NCBI RefSeq assembly: GCF_900115775.1
Contig: NZ_FOXS01000001.1
Location: 558,001 to 622,000, forward strand
Direction of reading: 5' to 3'
DNA: 64,000 nt
From: Hymenobacter arizonensis
Lineage (GTDB): Bacteria; Bacteroidota; Bacteroidia; Cytophagales; Hymenobacteraceae
Position numbers and translations under genes: made by a program. Of this stretch, positions 24,222 to 32,611 are shown piece after piece (position 1 is the stretch's first letter; every line of letters starts with the position of its first letter). Under the pieces are notes generated by a model, which saw only the letters and a list, made by a program, of their open reading frames with translations, did no database searches and was not told the origin of the DNA.

Positions 24222-25298
24222 TTAGGTGTACACTTTCTCCGCTGGCCGTAGTTCGCGCGTCAAGCCGTGCAGGCTGATTGCTTGCTGCCGGCCCCGCAAA
24301 TTCAGTGTAGAAACGAATGTGGCCACAACGCCCGATAAAGGCGGCAGTTGGGTCAATAATTCCTCGGAGATAAGCAGGTCTTGTCCCAACTCGTTGCACA
24401 GGCTCTGAATCCGGGCTGTGGTGTTCAACACGTCGCCGTGGTACACGATTTCGCGCTTCACCTCGCCCACCCAGGTCGCTACCACGCGCCCGCCGTGCAA
24501 ACCCGCTTTGAAGTGCGGGTAATGCCCGTACTGCCGCAAGTAACTGTCTTTGCGGGCTTCGATGCTGCGCTGCATCAGGAAAAAACACCGCACGCACTGC
24601 GCTTTGCTCAGCCCAATTGGCAGGGACCACGTGAGTACAACTTCGTCGCCGACGTACTGGTACACCTCGGCCTTGGTGAGCACAATGCCGTCCGTTAAAT
24701 CCAGGAAGAAGTCCTGAATGAACTGGCTGTATTGCAGGTTGCCCAGCTCCTCGGCAATCGTCGTGGAAGATTTTACGTCGACGAACATAAAAATACGGTC
24801 CACTTCCTGCGGCCTATGATACTTGCCACGAACTAAGTTGAACAGCTGGCCAGGGCCGTGCAAGGAACTGATTTGCTGCAGCGCGATGATGAGCAGGCAC
24901 ACCAGCAGCGAGGCTCCGACATCCAGGGCAAAGGTGCCGTGCAGCACGTACTGCTGGAACACTGCCTCAAAGCTTAACTGTTGAAATAACAGGCATTTCA
25001 AGCTCGCTGCTAATAGTAGCCACAGGGCTGCTACCGTGGTGTAGAGCACCGTGCGAACGAGCAGCAGAAACAGGAATGACTTATAGCGAAAGTTGCTGCC
25101 GATGACAAACGCTTCGCCTAAGCCAACCAGCAATCCAACGCCCAGCCCGATGAACGCATGGCGTACCAGCAAGCCCAACTCCTGCTTTAGCAGGCCGAAA
25201 CGCAGCAGCGAATACACCACGCCCCACACGACGCCTTGCAGCGCGTAGCGGCGAATGAGGGGAAAGAGCAGCTGGCGGCGCGACGCGGTGAGGAACAT
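24222..25298 (-). CDS. Membrane class III adenylate/guanylate cyclase
   Basis: A 358-aa protein with four predicted membrane segments in the first 150 residues and a cytosolic class III cyclase domain at about 165-320. Metal-binding Asp174 (FVDVKSSTT) and Asp218 (YVGDEVVLTW), a purine-contacting Lys281 (VGEVKRE) and the transition-state pair Asn292/Arg296 (LNTTARIQ) are all present, so it is probably active. The Lys favours ATP, but the second base-selecting residue is not canonical, so cAMP rather than cGMP is only a leaning. ATG at 25296-25298. It is near two Crp/Fnr genes but not co-transcribed with either. Confidence 0.85.
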   Translation of the reverse strand: MFLTASRRQLLFPLIRRYALQGVVWGVVYSLLRFGLLKQELGLLVRHAFIGLGVGLLVGLGEAFVIGSNFRYKSFLFLLLVRTVLYTTVAALWLLLAASLKCLLFQQLSFEAVFQQYVLHGTFALDVGASLLVCLLIIALQQISSLHGPGQLFNLVRGKYHRPQEVDRIFMFVDVKSSTTIAEELGNLQYSQFIQDFFLDLTDGIVLTKAEVYQYVGDEVVLTWSLPIGLSKAQCVRCFFLMQRSIEARKDSYLRQYGHYPHFKAGLHGGRVVATWVGEVKREIVYHGDVLNTTARIQSLCNELGQDLLISEELLTQLPPLSGVVATFVSTLNLRGRQQAISLHGLTRELRPAEKVYT

Positions 25299-25853
25299 AG
25301 TTGGCGAGTGGTAATTAATTTACGGCGCATCGGAATCAGCGCAAAGATGGCCATTTACTAGACCCCGCACCTAGTGACCAGCATCTGCTACGGCGGCGGT
25401 TAACCAGCCAGGGCAATGACGTTAGCTTGTTCCATCAAGCGGCGGGGCGCTATGCCCCCGAACTGCCGCCATAACTCGAATCAACCCTTTACTAGGGGCA
25501 TTCTTATTACCATTTCCTAACCCAAGAAAGCATGCGTTGTCCAGCAACTGATTTGCCCATTCACCCTGTGGTAGCGGAACACTTCCTCAGGGAGGACGCT
25601 CGCATGGTGCTGGCACCACGCTGCGCCCAAGTACGAGGCCCGAACTCAGCAAGCGCCAGTAGTATGCAACCCGATACGAAGCTAGCCGTTGGATGAGCGG
25701 TCAGAACCCGCTGAGCTGCGTGAACCATGGCGCCTAACCCGCCCTGCCAGCAACAGGAAGCGAAGAACCCGGCCTTGATACCGCTATAACTTGCGCCCAA
25801 CCGGAGAGGCATAAAGCCTCGCCCTTAGAAATTAATTTACGAACATACAGCAC
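25299..25853. other. Intergenic region without a recognised gene
   Basis: 555 bases between two divergent genes, the cyclase gene on the left and the DUF808 gene on the right. An 83-codon minus frame at 25561-25812 has no family features and ends in low-complexity sequence. Promoters for both neighbours must lie here, but no two-box match was convincing. Nothing else was seen. Confidence 0.35.
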
Positions 25854-26774
25854 ATGGCTTCAGGTTTTTTTGCGCTATTGGATGACATCTCCGCTTTGGT
25901 AAAAGCAAGCGCGGCCAGCTTGGACGACGTGCCGGCGCAGGTGGCCAAAACCACCGGTAAAGTGTCCGGCATTGTAATCGACGATACGGCAGTGACGCCC
26001 AAGTACGTCGTAGGCCTCGACCCCTCCCGGGAGCTTTCTATCATTTATCAGATAGCCAAAAAATCCCTAATCAATAAGCTGTTTATCCTGACGCCGGCGG
26101 CCTTGGTGCTCGGGTATTTCGCCCCGTGGGCCATTACGCCAATTCTAATGATAGGCGGGGCGTATTTATGCTTCGAAGGGTATGAAAAAGTGCACTCGCT
26201 GTTTAGTACATCCCACGAGGTAGACGCTGAAAGCGAGCAGGTAGAGGTAATTACGCCGGAGGAGCTAGAGAAGCAACGAGTAGCAGGGGCCGTTCGAACC
26301 GACATCATTCTGTCGGCCGAAATCATGGCCATTGCTTATAGCCAGGTCACTGAACAGCCACTGGTCAACCAGATTGCCGTCATGCTGGCGGTGGCTGTTT
26401 TTATTACCGTGGCCGTGTATGGGTTTGTGGGCCTGATTGTGAAAGCCGACGACTTTGGTGTCCACCTGGCCCAGGACCACTTCCACCCCGCAGCTCAGAA
26501 GCTGGGGCGCGGCATCGTCAAGTTTATGCCGCGCTTTCTGACGATTTTAAGTTACGTGGGCACGGCCGCCATGCTGTGGGTGGGGGCTGAAATCATTGGC
26601 CACGGCATACCTTTCACCAGTCATCTGCTGCACAATCTGGAAGAAGCATTAGCCCATATTCCGGCAGTGGCCTGGGTTTTGAAGGCGCTGGCCTGTGCGC
26701 TGGCCGGTTTAGTAATTGGCTTCGTGGTTGAAAAATTAGTGCTGCTGTTCAAGAAGGTTGTGGGTAAGAAATAG
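25854..26774 (+). CDS. DUF808 (YedI-like) inner-membrane protein
   Basis: A 306-aa protein matching DUF808 from end to end: MASGFFALLDDISALVKASA, TGKVSGIVIDDTAVTPKYVV, RELSIIYQIAKKSLINKLFI, then membrane helices including LTPAALVLGYFAPWAITPIL and GGAYLCFEGYEKVHSL. Function is unknown in the family; E. coli YedI is the best-known member. About six to seven membrane segments. ATG at 25854. It ends just before a hairpin terminator at 26821-26856. Confidence 0.92.
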   Translation: MASGFFALLDDISALVKASAASLDDVPAQVAKTTGKVSGIVIDDTAVTPKYVVGLDPSRELSIIYQIAKKSLINKLFILTPAALVLGYFAPWAITPILMIGGAYLCFEGYEKVHSLFSTSHEVDAESEQVEVITPEELEKQRVAGAVRTDIILSAEIMAIAYSQVTEQPLVNQIAVMLAVAVFITVAVYGFVGLIVKADDFGVHLAQDHFHPAAQKLGRGIVKFMPRFLTILSYVGTAAMLWVGAEIIGHGIPFTSHLLHNLEEALAHIPAVAWVLKALACALAGLVIGFVVEKLVLLFKKVVGKK

Positions 26775-26820
26775 CGCGCAGCCAACTACTTGCTTGGTTT
26801 GGTTGGGCCAGGTGCCTTAT

Positions 26821-26856
26821 ATGGGCTCCCGGCAATCCGGGCCCATTTTAGTTTTC
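26821..26856 (+). terminator. Rho-independent terminator after the DUF808 gene
   Basis: ATGGGCTCCCGG pairs with CCGGGCCCAT across a CAAT loop, with one bulge, and is followed by TTTTAGTTTTCCTT. It is placed 47 bases after the stop. Confidence 0.6.
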
Positions 26857-26968
26857 CTTACTTCGGTCGTGCGCTGGCTGGTAGGAGCGAGGGTACTGGC
26901 CCACTACTTCGCCTCTCACCAGGAGAAGAGCCTCGACGGCCACCCATAAATAGGAACAGGCCCCAGAG

Positions 26969-27280
26969 TTAGGTCAGCGGTTGCCACGGCTGTTCCACCA
27001 CGGCGGCCGTGTTCGTAGAAAGAAAGTCGTTATAAAGCTGCTCAGCCGGACCTTGGCCCAGCAGAGGCGCGCCCTCGCTGGGCAGCACTAGCAGCAGGGC
27101 GTCGGCGGGCAGGCCCAGGCGCTCGCGCAGAAAGGGCTCCAGGGCCGCCGGCTGGCGCACCGAAGTTTCCTGCAGCTTAACCACGGTGAGCTGCTGGCCG
27201 CGGTGTTCCACAGCGGCGAATACGCCCGCCGGGCCCGTGGAAAAAGAGCCTTTATTGTTGGAGTCGGTATCTTGTAGCAT
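26969..27280 (-). CDS. Small protein of unknown function at the end of the redox cluster
   Basis: A 103-aa soluble protein, no recognised family. It reads LQDTDSNNKGSFSTGPAGVF, then AAVEHRGQQLTVVKLQETSV and a C-terminal half rich in Leu/Pro/Ala with ALLLVLPSEGAPLLGQG. No Cys is present, so it is not itself an Fe-S carrier. The ATG at 27278-27280 is preferred to the longer frame from 27361. It lies 95 bases downstream of the polyferredoxin gene on the same strand and is probably co-transcribed; its role in that cluster is unknown. Confidence 0.6.
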   Translation of the reverse strand: MLQDTDSNNKGSFSTGPAGVFAAVEHRGQQLTVVKLQETSVRQPAALEPFLRERLGLPADALLLVLPSEGAPLLGQGPAEQLYNDFLSTNTAAVVEQPWQPLT

Positions 27281-27375
27281 GGGCGAAGTTGAGGGGGCAA
27301 AGTGGCGTATACGCAACTTTGGCCGCTGCCGCTCGCCTAACGGCCCCAGATTCAGCGCCAAAAGCTAGGTTCTTA

Positions 27376-28737
27376 CTAGCTTAAGATTCGCAGTGAATCG
27401 GCGTGAATCAGCTGCGAGCCTTGGTAGCGGCCCTCACGCGGGCCGTTTTCCAGGTTGAGCACGCCACGGGGGCAGGCGGTGCTACACATGCCGCAGCCCA
27501 CGCAGGAGGCCCGGATGATGGGCTCGCCGCGTTGGGCGTACTGCTTCACGTCGATACCCATTTCGCACACATTGGAGCAGTTGCCGCACGAGATGCACTG
27601 GCCGCCGTTGGTGGTGATGCGGAAGCGGGAGAAGTGCTTTTGCAAGAGGCCCAGGTAAGCGGCCATGGGGCAGCCAAAGCGGCACCACACGCGGTTGCCC
27701 AGGATGGGGTAAAAGCCCACGCCTATCACGCCCGAAAACACGGCCCCAATGGCAAAGCCGTACCATTTAGCGGCCACGTCGCCCACCTCGCCGAGCAGGG
27801 TGCTGCCCGTGGCAAAGTTCACCCAGAGCAGCACCGTGATGGCGATGATGAGGGCCAGTATGGGGTAGATGAGTCGGACTTCCCAGCGCCAGGCCTCGCG
27901 GCTTTTGTCGGAGAGGTGGCGGTACGGGTCGCCGGCGGTTTCGGCCAGGCCGCCGCAGCCGCACACCCACGAGCAGTACCAGCGCTTGCCGTAGAAATAG
28001 GTGAGCACCGGCGTAGCCAGCAACGACATCACCGCGCCCCAAAACACCATAAATACGCCCAGGCCGCCATTTTGCACCAATGACGTGACCGTGCCGGGAA
28101 ACAGGTAATCGTACTTCAGCGGCCAGAAGTAGCTGAAGTAAAATTCCGGCTGCTGGAAGAACTGCAGCAGCCCTGGGATGATGTAGGCAAATCCCAACTG
28201 GAAGAACATTACCGAAACGGTGCGAATGAGGTGGTAGCGCGAGTGCCGGTATTTCCAGAGCACGCGCCCGCCCATGAGCAGGATGGCCAGCGTGTAGAAC
28301 GTGCCGTAGAGAAACCATTGGTCGGCGGGGCGGGCGCGCAGCCACTGGCTGAAGCTATCGAGGCCGTGCACGAGGTTGTTGAGCGGGCCAAAGTTGCCCT
28401 GGCCGTTATCGCTGCTGTACCAATACAGCACCACGTAGAAGCCGGTGAGCACAATGCCGGTCACCCAGGCCACGCCGCCGCGCCCGGTGCTGCTGCGCAG
28501 CCACAGGTTGTTCTGCTGCACCCCGGCCGGCTTGCTGCCGAATTTCAGCCAGCTCCAGGCCAGCGTGCCGGCGCTTACTAGGCCCAGAGCCAGGTAGAGC
28601 CAGGTTTGCTGGCGGCCGGCGTCGCCATCGGCCAGCCCGAGCAGGAGGGCCAGTAAGCCGCCAGCCACCACCGCCAGGGTTAGCTTTTCGGCTGGCGAGG
28701 AAGTGGGCAGGGGAGGCGTAGCGAGCGTTGGGGTCAT
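27376..28737 (-). CDS. Membrane 4Fe-4S polyferredoxin (NapH/NosR-like)
   Basis: A 453-aa membrane electron carrier. Nine or so hydrophobic segments precede a cytosolic tail with two classic 4Fe-4S motifs, C381xxCxxCxxxC391 (CISCGNCSNVC) and C412xxCxxCxxxC422 (CVGCGMCSTAC followed by P). Two further Cys groups occur between helices (WYCSWVCGCGG at 253-263; WCRFGCPM at 351-358), as in NapH/NosR/RdxA-type proteins. It likely passes electrons across or along the membrane between the FAD oxidoreductase encoded in the same cluster and an unknown acceptor. The frame continues upstream to 28863, but that part is read through a palindromic repeat. The ATG at 28735-28737 is chosen. Confidence 0.87.
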   Translation of the reverse strand: MTPTLATPPLPTSSPAEKLTLAVVAGGLLALLLGLADGDAGRQQTWLYLALGLVSAGTLAWSWLKFGSKPAGVQQNNLWLRSSTGRGGVAWVTGIVLTGFYVVLYWYSSDNGQGNFGPLNNLVHGLDSFSQWLRARPADQWFLYGTFYTLAILLMGGRVLWKYRHSRYHLIRTVSVMFFQLGFAYIIPGLLQFFQQPEFYFSYFWPLKYDYLFPGTVTSLVQNGGLGVFMVFWGAVMSLLATPVLTYFYGKRWYCSWVCGCGGLAETAGDPYRHLSDKSREAWRWEVRLIYPILALIIAITVLLWVNFATGSTLLGEVGDVAAKWYGFAIGAVFSGVIGVGFYPILGNRVWCRFGCPMAAYLGLLQKHFSRFRITTNGGQCISCGNCSNVCEMGIDVKQYAQRGEPIIRASCVGCGMCSTACPRGVLNLENGPREGRYQGSQLIHADSLRILS

Positions 28738-28782
28738 GGGGATGCGGCTGGTAATTGTGTTTCGTGCTAAAGTAGAGAAATC

Positions 28783-28934
28783 AGGCACCTCGTTCTGGCG
28801 GGGCGCCTCACCCCCCGGCCCCCTCTCCGAAAAAGAGAGGGGGAGCCGAACGATTTTGTTCATGCGTCGTCAGGCTCCCCTCTCTTTTTCGGAGAGGGGG
28901 CCGGGGGGTGAGGCGCCCGCCAGAACGAGATGCC
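28783..28934. repeat. Long intergenic inverted repeat ('CTCTCCGAAAAAGAGAG' family)
   Basis: Arms of about 64 bp (28783-28847 and 28872-28934) pair almost perfectly, with two single-base indels and one mismatch. Within each arm the short stretch CTCTCCGAAAAAGAGAG (or its complement) can fold on itself. It lies inside the redox gene cluster, between the small membrane protein stop and the polyferredoxin start. Confidence 0.8.
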
Positions 28935-28956
28935 TCTGCCCTTTTGAATACCAACT

Positions 28957-29220
28957 TTAATGATGGTGATGATGGTCGTGCGGCTCATCGGGCTTGCCAA
29001 ACAGGTTAATGAGCGTGCCGATGAGGTAAAAAACCGTCCAGCACACGTACAGCCAGTTGAAGCCTGCGGGCATGCGGTCTACAAAAAAATGCAGAATCAA
29101 ATGCGCCCCGGCACTCATCAGAAGGCCCGTGAGGGCGATGAATTGGAAGCTATTGAGGGCCGAGGGGCGGTAAAGTTTGGATAAGTCCACGGGAAAAATG
29201 CTAGTGAGTGAAGCGGGCAA
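28957..29220 (-). CDS. Small two-span membrane protein with C-terminal His tail
   Basis: An 87-aa protein with two membrane segments (LNSFQFIALTGLLMSAGAHL and NWLYVCWTVFYLIGTLINLF) and an end rich in Asp/His (PDEPHDHHHHH). The His run resembles metal-binding tails of metallochaperones, so it may bind a transition metal; this is inference. Its start overlaps the end of the FAD oxidoreductase gene by 20 bases, so translation is coupled. No family name is recognised. Confidence 0.75.
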   Translation of the reverse strand: MPASLTSIFPVDLSKLYRPSALNSFQFIALTGLLMSAGAHLILHFFVDRMPAGFNWLYVCWTVFYLIGTLINLFGKPDEPHDHHHHH

Positions 29221-30538
29221 AAAGGCCTTTTTTCTGCTTCAGCGTTACGGAATACTGAGGAAACTGCTGGTTGAAGGCCGCTATAATGGCCCGTTCGTGC
29301 TGCGGAAAGAACTCCGGGTCAAAATTAGCCGCGCCCAGGTGAGCCATTACAGTGGCCACGGGCGTCGCTTGCTGAATCCATTGCTCGCAGACGGCCTGCC
29401 GCAGGCGTAGGCCCAGGTTATTGAAGCCCACCACGGCGGCGGGTGCCTCGGCGCGGAAATAAATGCGTAACGCCACCCGACCGGATGGATGTTCCCAGTA
29501 AAAACTATCCAGGCCAGGAGTGGGGCCCGCCGGGGCCTGCCCGTAGGTCTGGTATTCGAGGTTAAAGAACTTGGCCGAGTTGAACCACACGCCGCGGCGG
29601 TAGGGCGTGGGCTGCCCGCAAATGGTGTGGGCCACGGTTTCGCCCTGCATGCGGCCCGTGTACCACAACTGCTCAATGGCCACTTCGCCGGCCCCGGGCT
29701 GGCGGTGTTGGGCACAGTCGCCGGCCGCGTACACGTTGGGTACGTTGGTGCGCAAATGCTCATCGACAAGAATGCCCCGGTCGGTTTCCACGTTGGAGGT
29801 TGTGGCCAGGGCGAGGTTGGGCGCTACGCCGGTGGCCAGGCCCACCCACTGGCAGGCAATTTCTTCGCCAGCGGTGGTCACCACGGCCCGCACGCGGCCG
29901 TTGGCATCGCCCAGGATTTCGCGCAGCTCGGTGTTGTAGCGCACCGGCACGTGGTTTTCTTCAAACTGGCGGTCTACCAGGTTGGCTTCTTCGGGTGGCA
30001 GCACGCCGGCCCAGTAGCGCGAATCGCGCACCAGCACCAGAGGGTCGATGCCGCGGGAGTGCAGCATTTCGGCCAGCTCGACGCCAATAAGGCCGCCGCC
30101 CACCACCACGCCCCGGCCGATGCCGTGGGTGTCGCGGGTCATGGCCTCCAGGTCGGGCAGGCCATAAAGGCCCTGCACGCCGGCCAGGTCCTGCCCGGGC
30201 CAGTTGTAGCGTTTGCTTTCCGAGCCAGTGGCCAGCAGCAGGTGGTCGTAGGTAAGAGTGGTGCCGTTGTCCAGCGTCAGCTGGTTTTTAACGGTGTTGA
30301 GGGCGGTAGCGGTAGCGTGCACCAGGGTCAGGCGGTTTTCGGCCCAGAACCAGTCTTCGTACGGCTTGATGTCCTGGGGGCGCAAGTGGCCCATGTACAC
30401 GTACATGAGCGCCGTGCGGGAATAGTGATGCGCGCTTTCGGAAGAAATAATGGTGATTTGCGCGTCCGGTTGTAGTCGGCGCACTGCTACCGCACACGTC
30501 ACGCCCGTAATGCCATTGCCGATGATAACCAGGTGCAT
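29201..30538 (-). CDS. NAD(P)/FAD-dependent oxidoreductase
   Basis: A 445-aa cytosolic flavoprotein of the pyridine-nucleotide-disulfide-reductase fold. It shows the FAD Rossmann motif VIIGNGITGVTCAVAVRRL, LLLATGSESKRYNWPG, the NAD(P) motif GVVVGGGLIGVELAEML and the second FAD motif NVYAAGDCAQH. No redox-active CxxxxC is present. It resembles rubredoxin reductase, nitrite-reductase large-subunit N-termini and apoptosis-inducing-factor-like proteins. The C-terminal portion (about 330-445) is not a standard dimerisation domain by eye. First gene of the cluster, it probably feeds electrons from NAD(P)H to the membrane polyferredoxin. ATG at 30536-30538. Confidence 0.87.
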   Translation of the reverse strand: MHLVIIGNGITGVTCAVAVRRLQPDAQITIISSESAHHYSRTALMYVYMGHLRPQDIKPYEDWFWAENRLTLVHATATALNTVKNQLTLDNGTTLTYDHLLLATGSESKRYNWPGQDLAGVQGLYGLPDLEAMTRDTHGIGRGVVVGGGLIGVELAEMLHSRGIDPLVLVRDSRYWAGVLPPEEANLVDRQFEENHVPVRYNTELREILGDANGRVRAVVTTAGEEIACQWVGLATGVAPNLALATTSNVETDRGILVDEHLRTNVPNVYAAGDCAQHRQPGAGEVAIEQLWYTGRMQGETVAHTICGQPTPYRRGVWFNSAKFFNLEYQTYGQAPAGPTPGLDSFYWEHPSGRVALRIYFRAEAPAAVVGFNNLGLRLRQAVCEQWIQQATPVATVMAHLGAANFDPEFFPQHERAIIAAFNQQFPQYSVTLKQKKGLFARFTH

Positions 30539-30712
30539 TTGCTTAGACAGCTGTAAGAATGAAAGGGGCTTCCCGTCAAATGTAAGTGGGGCCGGGGCAG
30601 AAGGCGCCGGGCCCGCCTCCTACGTTTGTGGCCTAATGATTGACTAGAAATGGTGTCAACCTGACAACTTTGCTGTTGTTATTTTTTTCCTTCAATACCG
30701 ATACCCTTCATA

Positions 30713-31468
30713 ATGATGGTACTTAATTTTTCGCGCCGGCTCATTACCGGTTTGGCCGTTGCGGCGGGCCTGTTCCTAATTCCCGCTGCCGCTGCTACCG
30801 CCGCGCCACCTACGTTGCCCGCTGCCACTTCGGCTTTCCTAGCCAAGTTTGTGGATGCCGACGGCAACGTTAACTACGGCGCCATCAAGCGCAACCCCCT
30901 GGAGCTGCAAGGTCTGCTGAAGCGGGTGGCGAGCTACGATGCCGCTGCTGCCCAACCCGACGACCGCAAGGCCTTTTACCTGAACGCCTACAACCTGCTG
31001 GTGATTGGCGAAGTAGTGGCCCGCTTCCCGCTCGAATCGGTGGAGAAAGTGCCCGGCTTTTTCGATAAGAACCTGGTGAGCGTAGCCGGGGAGAAGCTTA
31101 CCCTCAACGACCTTGAAGCCAAAAAGCTGCGCGAGCCTTACAACGACCCACGGGTTCACTTCGCGCTGGTGTGCGGCGCCAAAGGCTGCCCCAAGCTCAA
31201 TCGGGCGGCCTACCTGCCCAATTCTCTCGACACGCAGCTGACCATTCAGGCGCAAAAAGTGTTGCAAGACCCCACCTTCATCCGGGTCGACGACAAGAGC
31301 CGCAAGGTGTTAATTTCCCAGATTTTCAAGTGGTACGAGGCCGACTTCAAAGCCAGCGGCAAAACTGGGGTGGCCTACGTCAATCAGTTCCGGGAGGGCA
31401 AAACCATCCCCGCAACCTACACCGTTGACTACTACCCCTACGACTGGAGCCTGAACAACCGCAAATAG
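30713..31468 (+). CDS. Exported DUF547 protein
   Basis: A 251-aa periplasmic or outer-envelope protein. The signal peptide RRLITGLAVAAGLFLIPAAA has likely cleavage near residue 30. The DUF547 signatures are FVDADGNVNYGAIKRNP, KAFYLNAYNLLVIGEVV, VHFALVCGAKGCPKLNRAAY and ISQIFKWYEADF. The conserved Cys in VCGAKGCP and nearby His are suggestive of a papain/transglutaminase-like active centre, but no activity is established for the family. ATG at 30713, with the next codon also ATG. A perfect terminator follows. Confidence 0.9.
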   Translation: MMVLNFSRRLITGLAVAAGLFLIPAAAATAAPPTLPAATSAFLAKFVDADGNVNYGAIKRNPLELQGLLKRVASYDAAAAQPDDRKAFYLNAYNLLVIGEVVARFPLESVEKVPGFFDKNLVSVAGEKLTLNDLEAKKLREPYNDPRVHFALVCGAKGCPKLNRAAYLPNSLDTQLTIQAQKVLQDPTFIRVDDKSRKVLISQIFKWYEADFKASGKTGVAYVNQFREGKTIPATYTVDYYPYDWSLNNRK

Positions 31469-31497
31469 ACGGAATACCTTAACGGGACCACCACAGC

Positions 31498-31538
31498 AAG
31501 AAAGCCGAGCCACTCACCAGTGGCTCGGCTTTCTTTTG
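31498..31538 (+). terminator. Rho-independent terminator after the DUF547 gene
   Basis: A perfect 17-bp stem (AAGAAAGCCGAGCCACT, 31498-31514) with a 4-base loop and its complement at 31519-31535, ending in TTCTTTT. The arms contain an A-run and a T-run on both sides, so it could also work on the opposite strand. Confidence 0.9.
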
Positions 31539-31746
31539 CTGCAGCGGGCAGCGGCTACCGCAACACAACCTTACCGGCTAAGCAGTGGTTAACAAGCAGA
31601 GCGTCTGATTAATTGAGTTGTTAGTCGTCTGGGGCTTGGCTAGTGCGCGCCTTCACACCCAGCAACGTATGGTGAGCCCCTGCGTAAGTCTAATAAGACC
31701 AGTGCCTCGCGCATCCCTTTCCACATTTACCTTACCCCACCCGCTT

Positions 31747-32175
31747 ATGATACTCGACGATATTTTCGGCAACGGTACCGACTCCGACGAAGGCGAAAAC
31801 GCCAAGATTACAGAGAACAAGAACTTCCCCAAAAACGAAGAGCTGGAAAAGCAAAAGGAGTACGACCAGGACCAGAGCAATAACAAGTCCAGCAACGACC
31901 CTACGGCGGCTCGCAATACTGGCGCCAATGGCTACGACCAGCGCAGCAACCAGAAGGACCAGCTCGAAAACCTCCACATTGGCGGCTCAGAGCTGGAGCC
32001 TCAGGGCGGCAACGACCACTCCAGCGCCGGCGAACAAGCCCAGGGCCCCGGCTTTGAGGCCGAAGGCACCTACGAGCTGGACCACAACATTCGGACCCGC
32101 CACCAGGAATTTGGCGAGGATGAGCCCAGTGGCAAACCAACGCCCGCTGGCAACAACGAAACCATCAGCGACTAA
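31747..32175 (+). CDS. Acidic, probably disordered hydrophilic protein
   Basis: A 142-aa protein without hydrophobic segments, rich in Asp, Glu, Asn, Gln and Lys. It begins MILDDIFGNGTDSDEGENAK and passes through ELEKQKEYDQDQSNNKSSND to an end with SGKPTPAGNNETISD. There is no Cys or Trp. The composition is that of an intrinsically disordered or desiccation/stress-related protein; no family is named. ATG at 31747; the upstream frame to 31618 looks non-coding. It is followed by its own strong terminator, so it is probably monocistronic. Confidence 0.7.
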   Translation: MILDDIFGNGTDSDEGENAKITENKNFPKNEELEKQKEYDQDQSNNKSSNDPTAARNTGANGYDQRSNQKDQLENLHIGGSELEPQGGNDHSSAGEQAQGPGFEAEGTYELDHNIRTRHQEFGEDEPSGKPTPAGNNETISD

Positions 32176-32208
32176 CGCCTGAGCTGACGCCTTAACAGAT
32201 TGCCCCGT

Positions 32209-32257
32209 GCGGGGCCGACGCCCGAGCCAACTGCTCAGCGTCGGTCCCGCTTTTTTT
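32209..32257 (+). terminator. Rho-independent terminator after the acidic protein gene
   Basis: A 13-bp stem (GCGGGGCCGACGC, 32209-32221) pairs with GCGTCGGTCCCGC (32238-32250), one G-U pair, followed directly by seven T. Confidence 0.9.
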
Positions 32258-32611
32258 ATGGGTTGAAGCAGCACCGTGCTCAACTGCTCTTTGACGGGCT
32301 GAGCGTAGCGGCCAGTAAGTGCCCGGCCCTAAGTAGGATGCGAAAATAACCGCATCGGAAGAGGTGTAGAAATTGCATTTTGCAAATAAGTAATTTTAGT
32401 GTCTCATTAGCTTAAAACGAGGTTGCAAGTGCAAGCCGTAATGAGGTTGGGGCTACACTTTCTCAGTTGGTTAAGAAAAAAAACAAGTACTTGCATGGAT
32501 AACCCGACAAAAGCTTAACTTGCGAGCCATATCAGGGATAGTGGATTGAATTATCGGCTGATTCTTAATGAATTTCTAACATCTTCTCCAATCACTTTAA
32601 AAGTTAAAATT
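32258..32611. other. AT-rich intergenic region upstream of the membrane-anchored protein
   Basis: About 350 bases between a terminator and the ATG at 32612. No gene was seen. The half nearer the gene is clearly AT-rich, as expected for a promoter region. No hairpin or riboswitch-like structure was recognised. Confidence 0.4.

Noticed and set aside
4588..25298. H-NOX plus class III cyclase as a split soluble guanylate cyclase
   Set aside because: The genes are about 19 kb apart on opposite strands, and the cyclase has its own membrane helices; no evidence of a joint complex.
25561..25812. 83-codon minus frame in the 25.3-25.8 kb gap as a gene
   Set aside because: No hydrophobic or domain pattern and no plausible regulatory sequence; probably chance.
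28957..29220. C-terminal HHHHH as a cloning-vector His tag
   Set aside because: It is encoded in chromosomal context with overlapping native genes and preceded by natural PDEPHD residues; no vector sequence is present.
29489..30475. 328-codon plus-strand frame over the FAD oxidoreductase
   Set aside because: No motif, antisense to complete FAD and NAD(P) binding motifs.
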